From Streptomyces sp. NBC_00083 (GTDB lineage: Bacteria; Actinomycetota; Actinomycetes; Streptomycetales; Streptomycetaceae), in contig NZ_JAPELY010000002.1 in the NCBI RefSeq assembly GCF_026343295.1, positions 1 through 64,000 of the forward strand: a stretch of 64,000 bases of DNA, written 5' to 3'. The notes under the pieces were generated by a model. That model was given only the letters and a program-made list of their open reading frames with translations, ran no database searches and had not been told where the DNA came from. The first letter of the stretch is position 1. Each line of letters begins with the position of its first letter. Positions 20,389 to 28,333 of this stretch are shown here, piece after piece. The position numbers were made by a program, and so were the translations under genes.

Positions 20389-22031
20389 GCCCCACGACCC
20401 ACCCCACCGCAGCCGGAAACGTCACCTTCCTCGGTGCCGGTCCCGGTGACCCCGGACTGCTCACGCTGCGCGCCGTCGAGGCGCTGGCGTCGGCGGACGT
20501 CCTGATCGCCGAGCCCGCTGTGCTCGACGTTGTTCGCGCGCATGCGCGGGCAGGTGTGGACACACCTCAGCTGACGGTTATTGACGAGGCGTCAACAAGC
20601 GCCGGGATCCCTGTGTTGCGGGACGCCGCCAATCTTGTCATGGAGGCCGCGCGCTCCGGCAGGCGGGTCGTCCGTGCGGTCTCCGGCGACCCGGGTCTCG
20701 ACGGCGACGCCACCGGCGAGATGCTGGCCTGCGCCTCCGCGGGCATCCCCTTCGAGGTGGTGCCGGGTGTCGCGTCGGCGGTCGGCGTGCCGGCGTACGC
20801 CGGTGTCCCGCTGAGCGGTGCGAGCGGTGCGGACGTCCGTTTCGTCGACGCCCGTACCGCGTCCGAGCGGTGCTGGACCGAGGTCGGCGCGAGCGACGGG
20901 ACGGTGGTCGTCTCCACCACCCTGGAGACCGTCGCCGCCGCGGCCGGCGAGCTGGTGTCGGCGGGCCGTAAGCCCGACACCCCGATGACCGTGACGATCG
21001 CGGGCACCACGACCCGTCAGCGGACCTGGTCCGCGACGCTCGGCTCGGTCGCCCAGGTGCTCAAGCAGGCGAAGGTGCTGCCCTCGCCGGACGGGCACCA
21101 GGCGGTCATAGCCGTGGTCGGCGAGCGCAGCGCGCCTGCTCAGCGTGATCAGCTCTCGTGGTTCGAGTCCAAGCCGCTGTTCGGCTGGCGGGTGCTCGTA
21201 CCGCGTACGAAGGAGCAGTCCGCCTCGCTCTCCGACCAGCTCAGGTCGTACGGGGCCGTGCCGCACGAGGTGCCGACGATCGCCGTCGAACCGCCGCGCA
21301 CGCCCCAGCAGATGGAGCGCGCGGTCAAGGGTCTGGTGACCGGACGGTACGAGTGGATCGCGTTCACCAGCGTCAACGCGGTGAAGGCGGTGCGCGAGAA
21401 GTTCGAGGAGTACGGGCTCGACGCGCGCGCGTTCGCGGGGATCAAGGTCGCCGCGGTGGGCGAGCAGACGGCGGCCTCGCTGGTCGAGTTCGGCGTCAAG
21501 CCGGACCTCGTGCCGAGCGGCGAGCAGTCCGCGGCCGGCCTCCTGGAGGACTGGCCGCCCTACGACCCGGTCTTCGACCCCATCGACCGCGTCTTCCTGC
21601 CGCGCGCCGACATCGCCACGGAAACGCTGGTGGCGGGCCTGATCGAGCTCGGCTGGGAGGTCGACGACGTCACGGCCTACCGGACCGTGCGGGCCTCGCC
21701 GCCGCCGGCCGACACCCGTGAGGCGATCAAGGGCGGCGGTTTCGACGCGGTGCTCTTCACCTCGTCCTCGACGGTGCGCAACCTGGTGGGCATCGCGGGC
21801 AAGCCGCACAACGTCACGGTCATCGCGTGCATCGGTCCCGCGACGGCGAAGACGGCGGAGGAGCACGGGCTGCGGGTGGACGTCATGGCTCCGGAGCCGT
21901 CCGTCCACAAGCTGGCGCAGGCGCTGGCGGACTTCGGTGCGGCCCGGCGTGACGCGGCGGTCTCGGCGGGCGAGCACGTCACCCGCCCCAGCGAACGCCG
22001 CCCCGGCGCGAGGCGCCGCCGCACGACTTAG
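20385..22031 (+). CDS. hemD: Fused uroporphyrinogen-III methyltransferase/uroporphyrinogen-III synthase
   Basis: 548 residues and two domains. Residues about 10-250 are a SUMT/CobA-type methyltransferase (VTFLGAGPGDPGLLTLRAVE), which makes precorrin-2 toward sirohaem and cobalamin. Residues about 265-520 are uroporphyrinogen-III synthase (WRVLVPRTKEQSASLSDQL, then FTSSSTVRNLV). Part of the methyltransferase domain is shorter and more divergent than stand-alone CobA, so its activity is less sure than that of the synthase. The start is TTG 20385, overlapping the hemC stop (TTGA), and no alternative start fits the spacing. The gene ends the rex operon and is followed by repeats. Confidence 0.94.
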   Translation: MSPTTHPTAAGNVTFLGAGPGDPGLLTLRAVEALASADVLIAEPAVLDVVRAHARAGVDTPQLTVIDEASTSAGIPVLRDAANLVMEAARSGRRVVRAVSGDPGLDGDATGEMLACASAGIPFEVVPGVASAVGVPAYAGVPLSGASGADVRFVDARTASERCWTEVGASDGTVVVSTTLETVAAAAGELVSAGRKPDTPMTVTIAGTTTRQRTWSATLGSVAQVLKQAKVLPSPDGHQAVIAVVGERSAPAQRDQLSWFESKPLFGWRVLVPRTKEQSASLSDQLRSYGAVPHEVPTIAVEPPRTPQQMERAVKGLVTGRYEWIAFTSVNAVKAVREKFEEYGLDARAFAGIKVAAVGEQTAASLVEFGVKPDLVPSGEQSAAGLLEDWPPYDPVFDPIDRVFLPRADIATETLVAGLIELGWEVDDVTAYRTVRASPPPADTREAIKGGGFDAVLFTSSSTVRNLVGIAGKPHNVTVIACIGPATAKTAEEHGLRVDVMAPEPSVHKLAQALADFGAARRDAAVSAGEHVTRPSERRPGARRRRTT

Positions 22032-22160
22032 CGCCGCCGCACGAGGTAACGCCGGGCCGGCCCCAACCCGGGGCGCTCCAACCCGGGGCCGGCTCCAACC
22101 CCGGGCCAGCCTCAACTCCGGGCTGAGGGTGGCCGCGCCGCGGGTGATCCGCTCGGTGCT
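22032..22160. repeat. Short GC-rich repeats after hemD
   Basis: Three imperfect CCAACCCGGGGC-type units near 22060-22100, followed by a short unique stretch before the long composite repeat. No gene is visible. Confidence 0.5.
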
Positions 22161-22397
22161 GGGTGCCCTACGTCTTTAGGGGCGCGGGGAACTGCGCGGG
22201 TGCCCCAGCACGGTCTGCAGACGAAAGCCGGCCGGGGTTGCTGGGGCTCCGCCCCAGGCCCCGGGATGCCCCACCCCGCCCCTTCCCTAAACCCTCCGGG
22301 GGTGGGAAGGGGGGCTGAGGTCCAAGCGCCCTGGGGCTCCGCCCCAGACCCCGTTCGCGCCCGAAAGGCGCTCGTCCTCAAACGCCGGACGGGCTGA
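22161..22397. repeat. Long composite intergenic repeat, copy 2
   Basis: A 237-bp block starting GGGTGCCCTACGTCTTTAGG and ending CGCCGGACGGGCTGA, almost identical to 14688-14918. It includes the same internal stretch CCGGGATGCCCCACCCCGCC, the same pair of TGGGGCTCCGCCCCAG palindromes and the same terminal module. It separates hemD from hemB, so hemB probably has its own promoter in the remaining 95 bp. Confidence 0.88.
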
Positions 22398-22493
22398 GGC
22401 GGCCGCAACCGGAACTGCGCAAGACGCGAGCACGGCCGCAGGCAAGGGCGGGGTGGGGGAGAGCCCCCTCCGCGGCGGCGTAGCGTGTACGGC

Positions 22494-23483
22494 ATGACTG
22501 AGTACGGATCCTTCCCCGGGGCCCGGCCCCGTCGGCTGCGCACCACCCCCGCCATGCGCCGCATGGTCGCGGAGACCCAGCTGCACGCCGCCGACCTCAT
22601 CCTCCCCGCCTTCGTACGGGAAGGGATCACCGAACCCGTCCCGATCCAGGCGATGCCGGGCGTCGCCCAGCACACCCTGGACACCCTGCGGAAGGCCGCC
22701 GTCGAGGCGGTCGGCGCGGGCGTCGCCGGGATCATGCTCTTCGGCGTGCCGGAGGACGAGAAGAAGGACGCGGCCGGCACGGCGGGCACCGACCCCGACG
22801 GCATCCTCCAGGTCGCCATCCGCGCCGTACGCGAAGAGGTCGGCGACGACCTGGTCATCATGTCCGACCTGTGCCTGGACGAGTACACCGACCACGGCCA
22901 CTGCGGCGTCCTCGACGAGCAGGGCCGGGTCGACAACGACGCCACCCTGGAGCGCTACGCGGAGATGGCCCAGGTCCAGGCCGACGCCGGCGTCCACGTC
23001 GTGGGCCCCTCCGGCATGATGGACGGCCAAGTCGGCGTCATCCGGGACGCGTTGGACCAGACCGACCACGAGGACGTGTCGATCCTGGCGTACACGGCGA
23101 AGTACTCCTCCGCGTTCTACGGCCCGTTCCGCGAGGCCGTCGGCTCCTCCCTGCGCGGCGACCGCAAGACGTACCAGCAGGACCCGGCCAACACCCGTGA
23201 ATCCATGCGGGAGTTGGCGCTGGACCTGGCCGAGGGTGCGGACATGGTAATGGTGAAGCCGGCCGGCCCGTACCTCGACATCCTGGCCAAGGTCGCCGAG
23301 TCGGTGGACGTGCCGGTCGCGGCGTACCAGATCAGCGGCGAGTACGCGATGGTCGAGGCGGCGGCGGAAAGGGGCTGGATCGACCGGGACCGAGCGATCC
23401 TGGAAACCCTGACCGGCATCAAGCGCGCCGGCGCGAACATGATCCTCACGTACTGGGCCACCGAGGTAGCCCGAGGCCTCTGA
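22494..23483 (+). CDS. hemB: Porphobilinogen synthase (delta-aminolevulinic acid dehydratase)
   Basis: 329 residues. Condenses two 5-aminolevulinate molecules to porphobilinogen. The two Schiff-base lysines are K203 ([11 protein letters not shown]) and K255 ([10 protein letters not shown]). The metal loop reads [14 protein letters not shown], keeping C127 and C137 but with Asp at the middle position where zinc enzymes have Cys, so a magnesium-type or mixed site is expected. ATG 22494 reads [14 protein letters not shown]. It is followed 43 bp later by a strong terminator. Confidence 0.95.
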   Translation: MTEYGSFPGARPRRLRTTPAMRRMVAETQLHAADLILPAFVREGITEPVPIQAMPGVAQHTLDTLRKAAVEAVGAGVAGIMLFGVPEDEKKDAAGTAGTDPDGILQVAIRAVREEVGDDLVIMSDLCLDEYTDHGHCGVLDEQGRVDNDATLERYAEMAQVQADAGVHVVGPSGMMDGQVGVIRDALDQTDHEDVSILAYTAKYSSAFYGPFREAVGSSLRGDRKTYQQDPANTRESMRELALDLAEGADMVMVKPAGPYLDILAKVAESVDVPVAAYQISGEYAMVEAAAERGWIDRDRAILETLTGIKRAGANMILTYWATEVARGL

Positions 23484-23526
23484 CCCCGGCCCCCACCCGG
23501 GCCACCCCGGCCCCGCCAGACCCTCC

Positions 23527-23561
23527 CGCCCCGCCTGCCCGCACATGAGGCAGGCGGGGCG
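23527..23561 (+). terminator. hemB terminator
   Basis: Perfect 13-bp stem CGCCCCGCCTGCC / GGCAGGCGGGGCG with a 9-nt loop. It lies between hemB and a convergent small gene. Confidence 0.85.
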
Positions 23562-23607
23562 ATGCCGGAGAAGGGGGGCGGCCAGCCACGAAGCCGCCCT
23601 CCACCGA

Positions 23608-23841
23608 TCAGCTGACGCTCATGCCGCGCTCGGGCCACTGCTTTCGCTCCGCATAGAGGGAGTTGATCTTGCGGGAGGCCTTGAGGTACGTGTAGTCGGC
23701 CCGCCCATCCTCCGGCATCGAGTGCCGGGTTGCGGTGTCGACGCTGAGGTGGCGTGTCATGTGCCCCGGAGCGTCACCGAACGCGTACCGCACCGACCCG
23801 GGCCGCTCGGCCACCTTCGCGAAGTAGACAAGGGCTGCCAC
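23608..23841 (-). CDS. Small conserved protein of unknown function, 77 residues
   Basis: A 77-residue soluble protein beginning VAALVYFAKVAERPGS from GTG 23841. It has a well-defined C-terminal motif, KASRKINSLYAERKQWPERG. I recall similar small Streptomyces proteins but no function. The composition (Tyr, Phe, His, Trp in the core) looks like a folded domain and not a chance frame. It starts 8 bp after the stop of the upstream small gene, so the two form an operon. Confidence 0.65.
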   Translation of the reverse strand: MAALVYFAKVAERPGSVRYAFGDAPGHMTRHLSVDTATRHSMPEDGRADYTYLKASRKINSLYAERKQWPERGMSVS

Positions 23842-23849
23842 GGGTCAGC

Positions 23850-24011
23850 TCACACGTGTCGCGTGAGGTGGGCAGGGGCGAGCGTCCTGAAGACCGCCGG
23901 ATGGAACCGCGGGCATCTACGCGAACCCGAGGCCCTGCTGCCGGTCGCCTTGGTCCCGTTCCCGGGGTCGGGGATGGCTGCTTCCGCTTGAGTGACCGCC
24001 TCGTCGGGCAT
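23850..24011 (-). CDS. Small protein of unknown function, 53 residues
   Basis: A 53-residue frame starting at ATG 24011 behind a textbook ribosome-binding site, AAAGGAGGTCGTCCC. This is one of the strongest in the window and the main reason to call it. The sequence begins MPDEAVTQAEAAIPDPG; the C-terminal half is basic with HPAVFRTLAPAHLTRHV. I see no membrane segment and recognise no family. Its tight link to the 77-residue gene suggests a common role. A peptide precursor is one possibility, but nothing beyond size and position supports it. Confidence 0.55.
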   Translation of the reverse strand: MPDEAVTQAEAAIPDPGNGTKATGSRASGSRRCPRFHPAVFRTLAPAHLTRHV

Positions 24012-24057
24012 GGGACGACCTCCTTTCGCGAGCCTGCTCATCGTGCCACCCCCTCCG

Positions 24058-24756
24058 TCAGGCCGTCGATGCCCCGTACCGGACGCGCAGGTCGTCGAGG
24101 TAGGCGTCCGGGGTCGGGAAGGGTGCGTCCTGGGCGCCTTGGCGGTGGAGGGTCGGACGGCCGTCGGGGTGCAGGGTCAGTGTGGTCGTGGCTCGGCGGG
24201 CGTCGGAGGGGCGCAACTCGGTTTCAACGCGCGGGAGGTGGAGGACCGGCATCTCCTCGGGGAACATCGTCATGGCCTCCACCGGGGTCGCCGCGGGGCG
24301 GTGGCCGGTGCGGTTGGCGCTGCTCACGTACAGGACCGGGTGGTCGTCCAGGAGCGGTACGAGCGGGTGCCAGCGCGCGCCGAAGAGCAGGACCCAGCCG
24401 TCCTTGGTGGCGGGTGCGAGCCAGGCGGGCGGGCGGGCGTCCGTGCTGAGCGGCAGCAGCAGGGTGAGGTGTTCCTCGGCCAGGAGGCGTGCGGCCAGCG
24501 CGGCGCCGGTGGTGTCGAGCGGGGTGCACGCGGTCACCGTGCGGAGGGTTTCCGGGGCGTGGGCCCACAGGGCCACCGGCTGGCCGGCCGGTCGGCCCTT
24601 GGACTCGTTCACGGCCTCGGGTCGCGTCGCTGTGACCACGTGGGTCAGCGGCGCCGGATTCGGCAGCACCACCGCCCCGCCCTCGCGTACGGCCCGCCGG
24701 GCACCGGCCAGGTCCACCGGCGTGCGGGGCAGGGTGGGGGCGGTGTCGCTGTTCAA
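24058..24756 (-). CDS. Sua5/YrdC/YciO-family protein
   Basis: A 232-residue YrdC-fold protein. The family binds threonine, bicarbonate and ATP to make threonylcarbamoyl-AMP for tRNA, or carbamoylates other substrates. The K-x-R pair is present in NESKGRPAGQP and the SSAN loop in LYVSSANRTGH, so the nucleotide site looks intact. The gene is not linked to other tRNA-modification genes; it is coupled to an aldolase/lyase gene. TTG 24756 has GGAGGG upstream, and its TTGA overlaps the stop of that gene by 4 bp. I infer a specialised paralogue, not the housekeeping enzyme. Confidence 0.78.
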   Translation of the reverse strand: MNSDTAPTLPRTPVDLAGARRAVREGGAVVLPNPAPLTHVVTATRPEAVNESKGRPAGQPVALWAHAPETLRTVTACTPLDTTGAALAARLLAEEHLTLLLPLSTDARPPAWLAPATKDGWVLLFGARWHPLVPLLDDHPVLYVSSANRTGHRPAATPVEAMTMFPEEMPVLHLPRVETELRPSDARRATTTLTLHPDGRPTLHRQGAQDAPFPTPDAYLDDLRVRYGASTA

Positions 24757-26276
24757 CGGAGCCCTCCAGTAGAGGAGTTGGGGTCGGTGCGGTTGATCGA
24801 GGCCTTGAGGCCTGCCAGGTAGTCGGCGAACGCGGTGTCCTCGACCACGGCCCGCCCCGTCCGGTAGGCGCGTTCCTTGACCCACGCCATCGCCGCCCGG
24901 TTCTGCCCGGCGTCGAGCGTGTGGCCCAGGCGACCGGCGACGGCGGTGACGACGCGGGCGCTGGCCAGGTGGGTGAGGACCACCCGCGGCTCGATTCCCA
25001 GCACCTCCTCGGGGTCGAACGGCTGGAAGAGCGTGGGGTGGACGAAGGGGGTGCCGGTGGAGATGGACCCCACCCCGGCCCCCACGATCGGCGTGGTCAC
25101 GGTGAGCGGGACGCCGGTCTCCTCGGCCACTCTGCGCGCGATGCCCGGCAGCCGTGTCAGGTCGGGCTCGGTCCACCACAGACCGGCCTCCGGCCCGGTG
25201 GCCGGTCCCCGGCCGTCCCGCGTCGGCGCACCGCCCACCCCCGGCTGTACGCCCCCGCCTCCCAGCAGCTCGTCTCCATGCCGCGCCAGCAGAAACAGCA
25301 GCTGTTCCGTGGCGACCATCCCGGCGCGTTCGGCGATGCCCAGCCAGGACGAGGACACCACGCGTACGCCGGCGGCCAGGGCCTCCAGTGTGTTGGCCAG
25401 GCCCAGGCCGAGGTCGTTGTGCAGGTGCGACGCCAGTACCACCTCGATGCCGCCCGCAGCCCGTCCCGCCGGTGTGCCGCGGCCCGTGCCGCCGCCTGCC
25501 CGCCCCGCCGGTCCCTCGCCTCCCGCGGCGAACCCCACCTCAGCGTCGCCGCCCCCGGCAAGCCCCACCTCGGCGTCGCCGCCCGCAGCCCGCCCCGCCC
25601 CTGCACCGCCGCCCGCAACAAGCCCCGCCTCGGCACCGCCGCCCGCGCCACACCCCGCCCGCACCCGGCGGAACATCTCCCCACAGGCGAACGGGAGTTG
25701 GGCGCCCACCGTGTCCGCCAGCACGATCACCCCCGCCCCGGCGTCGGTCATCGCCTGTGCGTAGTGCGCCATCAGTGCGTGGTCCGCTCGGGACGCGTCG
25801 GCCAGGCAGATGTCCACCGCGACCCCGTCGTCCAGGTCGCGGGCGTGTTTCACCAGATCGACCCCGGCCTGCAGGGCCTCCCGCGCGGTGCGGTGCACCA
25901 TGACCTGCGCCATCGCCTCCGACGCGGGCACCACGACCATGACCCGCGCATGCCGGCTGCCCCGTACGGACGCCACCGCCTGCTCCAGGTCCCGCCGCGC
26001 CCCCCGACAGACCGCCGCGACGCTCACCGCACCCTCGGCCTCGGCAGCGACGCGGCGTACGGCCTCGAACTCCTCCCCGCACACCGCGGGGAACCCGGCG
26101 GCGAACACCACGTGCCGGGGCCCGTCCGCGCCGAACATCCGGCCCATCTCGCGCGCCAGTTCCACCCGGAAGCCGGGCGTCATCAACGTCTTGGCCTGCG
26201 CGCCGTCCCGCGCAGACTCCTCCCACAGCACGATCCGGCCCGCTCCGGCTGACTCCCGCACCACGTCCACGACCAC
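24753..26276 (-). CDS. DRE-TIM metallolyase/aldolase-like protein (LeuA/HMG-CoA lyase superfamily)
   Basis: A 507-residue TIM-barrel enzyme of the isopropylmalate synthase/homocitrate synthase/HMG-CoA lyase superfamily, which forms or breaks C-C bonds next to a carboxylate. Near the N-terminus EESARDGAQAKTLM matches the RDGxQ signature. The metal motif is H284-x-H286-N-D in ASHLHNDLGLGLA. Just before it sits a Gly/Ala insertion of about 70 residues made of degenerate GGGDAEVGL-type repeats, absent from known members. I placed the start at GTG 26276, after GGAGGGG; GTG 26270 is possible. No LeuA allosteric domain is apparent. The substrate is unknown. Confidence 0.75.
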   Translation of the reverse strand: MVVDVVRESAGAGRIVLWEESARDGAQAKTLMTPGFRVELAREMGRMFGADGPRHVVFAAGFPAVCGEEFEAVRRVAAEAEGAVSVAAVCRGARRDLEQAVASVRGSRHARVMVVVPASEAMAQVMVHRTAREALQAGVDLVKHARDLDDGVAVDICLADASRADHALMAHYAQAMTDAGAGVIVLADTVGAQLPFACGEMFRRVRAGCGAGGGAEAGLVAGGGAGAGRAAGGDAEVGLAGGGDAEVGFAAGGEGPAGRAGGGTGRGTPAGRAAGGIEVVLASHLHNDLGLGLANTLEALAAGVRVVSSSWLGIAERAGMVATEQLLFLLARHGDELLGGGGVQPGVGGAPTRDGRGPATGPEAGLWWTEPDLTRLPGIARRVAEETGVPLTVTTPIVGAGVGSISTGTPFVHPTLFQPFDPEEVLGIEPRVVLTHLASARVVTAVAGRLGHTLDAGQNRAAMAWVKERAYRTGRAVVEDTAFADYLAGLKASINRTDPNSSTGGLR

Positions 26277-26622
26277 TACGCCCCTCCACCCTTTTGCCCC
26301 GGTGGGTCCGGGCACCGGCCCGGCGCCGGTGTCCCGGCCGGGCCCTGTCCGCCGGATCGCCACGTCACTGTCATCGACACCGGGACCGCGACCGACACCG
26401 GCACAGGGACCGCGACCGACACCGGCACCGGCACCGGCACCGGGACCGACACCGGGACCAGCCGTCGGCCACCGCCACCGCCACCGCCACCGTCACCGGT
26501 CACACCGCCGTACAGCCGTCGATCACAGCCACAGCCACCGTCACCGTAAGCAATCCGCCAGGCACCCGGGGCCACATTCCCCGAACCTCACCCAGGCGCG
26601 CGGGGGTCCGCTCAGGGAGCGG
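26277..26622. repeat. Hexanucleotide-repeat spacer
   Basis: 346 bp between the DUF4253 gene and the aldolase gene. From 26373 to about 26550 it is a microsatellite of 6-bp units of the GACACC, GGCACC and CACCGC types. Long frames translating it as His-Arg or Thr-Ala runs are artefacts. No promoter was recognisable. Confidence 0.7.
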
Positions 26623-27384
26623 TCAGTCCCACCGGAAGGTCCAACTCCGCGCCCCCACCAGGGACTCCGCGTGCTCCTGGAGGGTCGTCGCTATCGCGTC
26701 CGGACAGAACGCGAAGTGTTCCGCCGCCAGCACCAGCGCCTCCTCCCGGTCCTCCGGCGGGGCCGCCACCGACACCAGGAGCTGGTCGTACGTCAGCCCC
26801 ACGACCCGGATCCCGAACCGGTCCTCCCACGACCGCAGCACCGCGCACAGCCGCGCCACGTCGTTCTCGTGGCTCAGCGCGCCCCGCCAGCCGAGCGCCG
26901 CCGGGATGTCCGCGCTGCGCCGCGCCGGGACCAGGGCCATGCGGGCGCCCCGCAGCGGGCCCGCGCCCGTCGCCGCCCCGGCGACCTCCGCCGCCACCCG
27001 GTCGGGGTCCGCCCCGGAATCCGGCGCCTCCGCCAGACCCGGCCACTCCTCGCCCCCGTACCCCAGCTCGACCTCCGCGTACGCCTCCCAGAACTCCGCC
27101 AGGACGTCCTCCGCGTCGTGGTCCCCCGGATACGACACCTCGCCCGGCGCCAAGTCCCACTGCCCCAAGTCCCTCACCCCGCCCAGCAGTACGGGATGCA
27201 GCCCAGCCGTCCTGCGCGCCGGGGCCAGCCGTGCCCAGTCCCGGGGCCCGGCCGGCTCGTCCGCGCACCAGCACCAGGGCTCGTCCGCCGGGCCGACCAG
27301 ACCGCCCGACGGCAGCACCAGCCCCAGCGCCGCACCGGCTGGGTCGTCCGTCAACCGCGGAAGAGGATTCGCAAGCATCGCCAT
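26623..27384 (-). CDS. DUF4253 domain protein
   Basis: A 253-residue acidic, soluble protein with a C-terminal DUF4253 domain (VVGLTYDQLLVSVAAPPEDR through EHFAFCPDAIATTL). The family occurs widely in Streptomyces, often linked to immunity-like or unassigned roles; I know of no tested function. ATG 27384 reads MAMLANPLPRL and is chosen over ATG 27378 only because it is longer. It lies upstream of the aldolase-YrdC pair on the same strand but is separated by 346 bp of repeats. Confidence 0.8.
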   Translation of the reverse strand: MAMLANPLPRLTDDPAGAALGLVLPSGGLVGPADEPWCWCADEPAGPRDWARLAPARRTAGLHPVLLGGVRDLGQWDLAPGEVSYPGDHDAEDVLAEFWEAYAEVELGYGGEEWPGLAEAPDSGADPDRVAAEVAGAATGAGPLRGARMALVPARRSADIPAALGWRGALSHENDVARLCAVLRSWEDRFGIRVVGLTYDQLLVSVAAPPEDREEALVLAAEHFAFCPDAIATTLQEHAESLVGARSWTFRWD

Positions 27385-27446
27385 GTCCCGAATGTAAGTC
27401 CCGCCACTGACAACGCGGTTCGGCGCCTCGCCCCGCCCGTCCCGAC

Positions 27447-28262
27447 TCAGCCCCCCCGCCCCGCCAGCCCCCGCAGCCCCCGTGCCGCGCGGGATCCGGG
27501 GTCTGCTGTCAGGAGGACGACCTCCTGGTCGTCCTCCGGTACGAGCAGCACGTCGCAGTTCAGGCGGAGCGCCCCCGCCTGCGGGTGCTCCAGGGTCTTG
27601 GTGCGGTGCCCCGGCGCGTGGACCGGGCGGGTCTCCCAGATCTGCCGGAACTCCTCGCTGCCCGCGTGCAGTTCGGCTAGCAGCGCCGCCAGTCGCGCGT
27701 CCTGCGGATAGCGGTCCGCCGCCCGGCGCAGCCTCGCCACCGCGATGTGCCCGAACTCCTCGGAGCCGGAGCTCTCGTACACCCGCCCCCGGGCGAGGAA
27801 CCGCCGCCGGGCCAGGTTCGTGGGCCCCTCGCCGGGGTCGGCGCAGAGCAGCGCCCGCGCCAGGGGGTTGCAGGCCACCACGTCGTAGGCCGCGTCCGTG
27901 ACCACCGCACCCGTCTCCGGCAGCCGCTCCAGCATGCGGGCCACGTGCGGACGCACCCGCCGCACCGCGCTGGTGCCCGGCGGCTCGCCCGTGCCCGCCA
28001 GGCGGAACAGATGGCTGCGTTCCGCCCGCGTGAGCCGCAGCGCGCGGGCCAGCGCGTCCAGGATCCGGGCCGACGGCCGCGGCCCCCGGGCCTGCTCAAG
28101 CCGGGTGTAGTAGTCGACCGACATGTGGGCCAGCTCCGCGACCTCCTCGCGGCGCAGCCCCGGCGTGCGGCGGACGCCGCCCGTCGCCGTCAGGCCCGTG
28201 CCGTCCGGACGCAGCTCCGCCCGGCGCGCCCGCAGGAAGTGGGCCAGCTCCTGTCGCGGCAT
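27447..28262 (-). CDS. MmyB-like helix-turn-helix regulator
   Basis: A 271-residue regulator. The N-terminal XRE helix-turn-helix is RRTPGLRREEVAELAHMSVDYYTRLEQ at about residues 35-60. It is followed by the MmyB-like ligand-binding domain (VVTDAAYDVVACNPLARAL near 120, GHRTKTLEHPQAGALRLNCD near 230). ATG 28262 has GGGAGG upstream. It is divergent from an SDR gene across 71 bp, an arrangement repeated across actinobacteria in which the regulator represses the neighbouring reductase; the ligand is not established. Confidence 0.9.
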   Translation of the reverse strand: MPRQELAHFLRARRAELRPDGTGLTATGGVRRTPGLRREEVAELAHMSVDYYTRLEQARGPRPSARILDALARALRLTRAERSHLFRLAGTGEPPGTSAVRRVRPHVARMLERLPETGAVVTDAAYDVVACNPLARALLCADPGEGPTNLARRRFLARGRVYESSGSEEFGHIAVARLRRAADRYPQDARLAALLAELHAGSEEFRQIWETRPVHAPGHRTKTLEHPQAGALRLNCDVLLVPEDDQEVVLLTADPGSRAARGLRGLAGRGG

Positions 28263-28280
28263 GTCGCCTCCCGCCACCCG

Positions 28281-28329
28281 CCTGGTACAGGTTGTCCCTG
28301 GCACGCCTCCCGCGACCAGGGAAACCTGG
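28281..28329. promoter_or_regulatory. Divergent operator/promoter region between MmyB-like regulator and SDR
   Basis: Two small palindromes lie in the 71-bp gap: CCTGGTACAGG (28281-28291) and CCAGGGAAACCTGG (28316-28329), with CCTGG also at 28297. They are the obvious candidates for binding by the adjacent regulator. Not tested. Confidence 0.55.
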
Positions 28330-28333
28330 GGGC

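Noticed and set aside
26294..27397. A 367-residue plus-strand frame with His-Arg and Thr-Ala runs
   Set aside because: Its first part is the translated hexanucleotide repeat and the rest is antisense to the DUF4253 gene.
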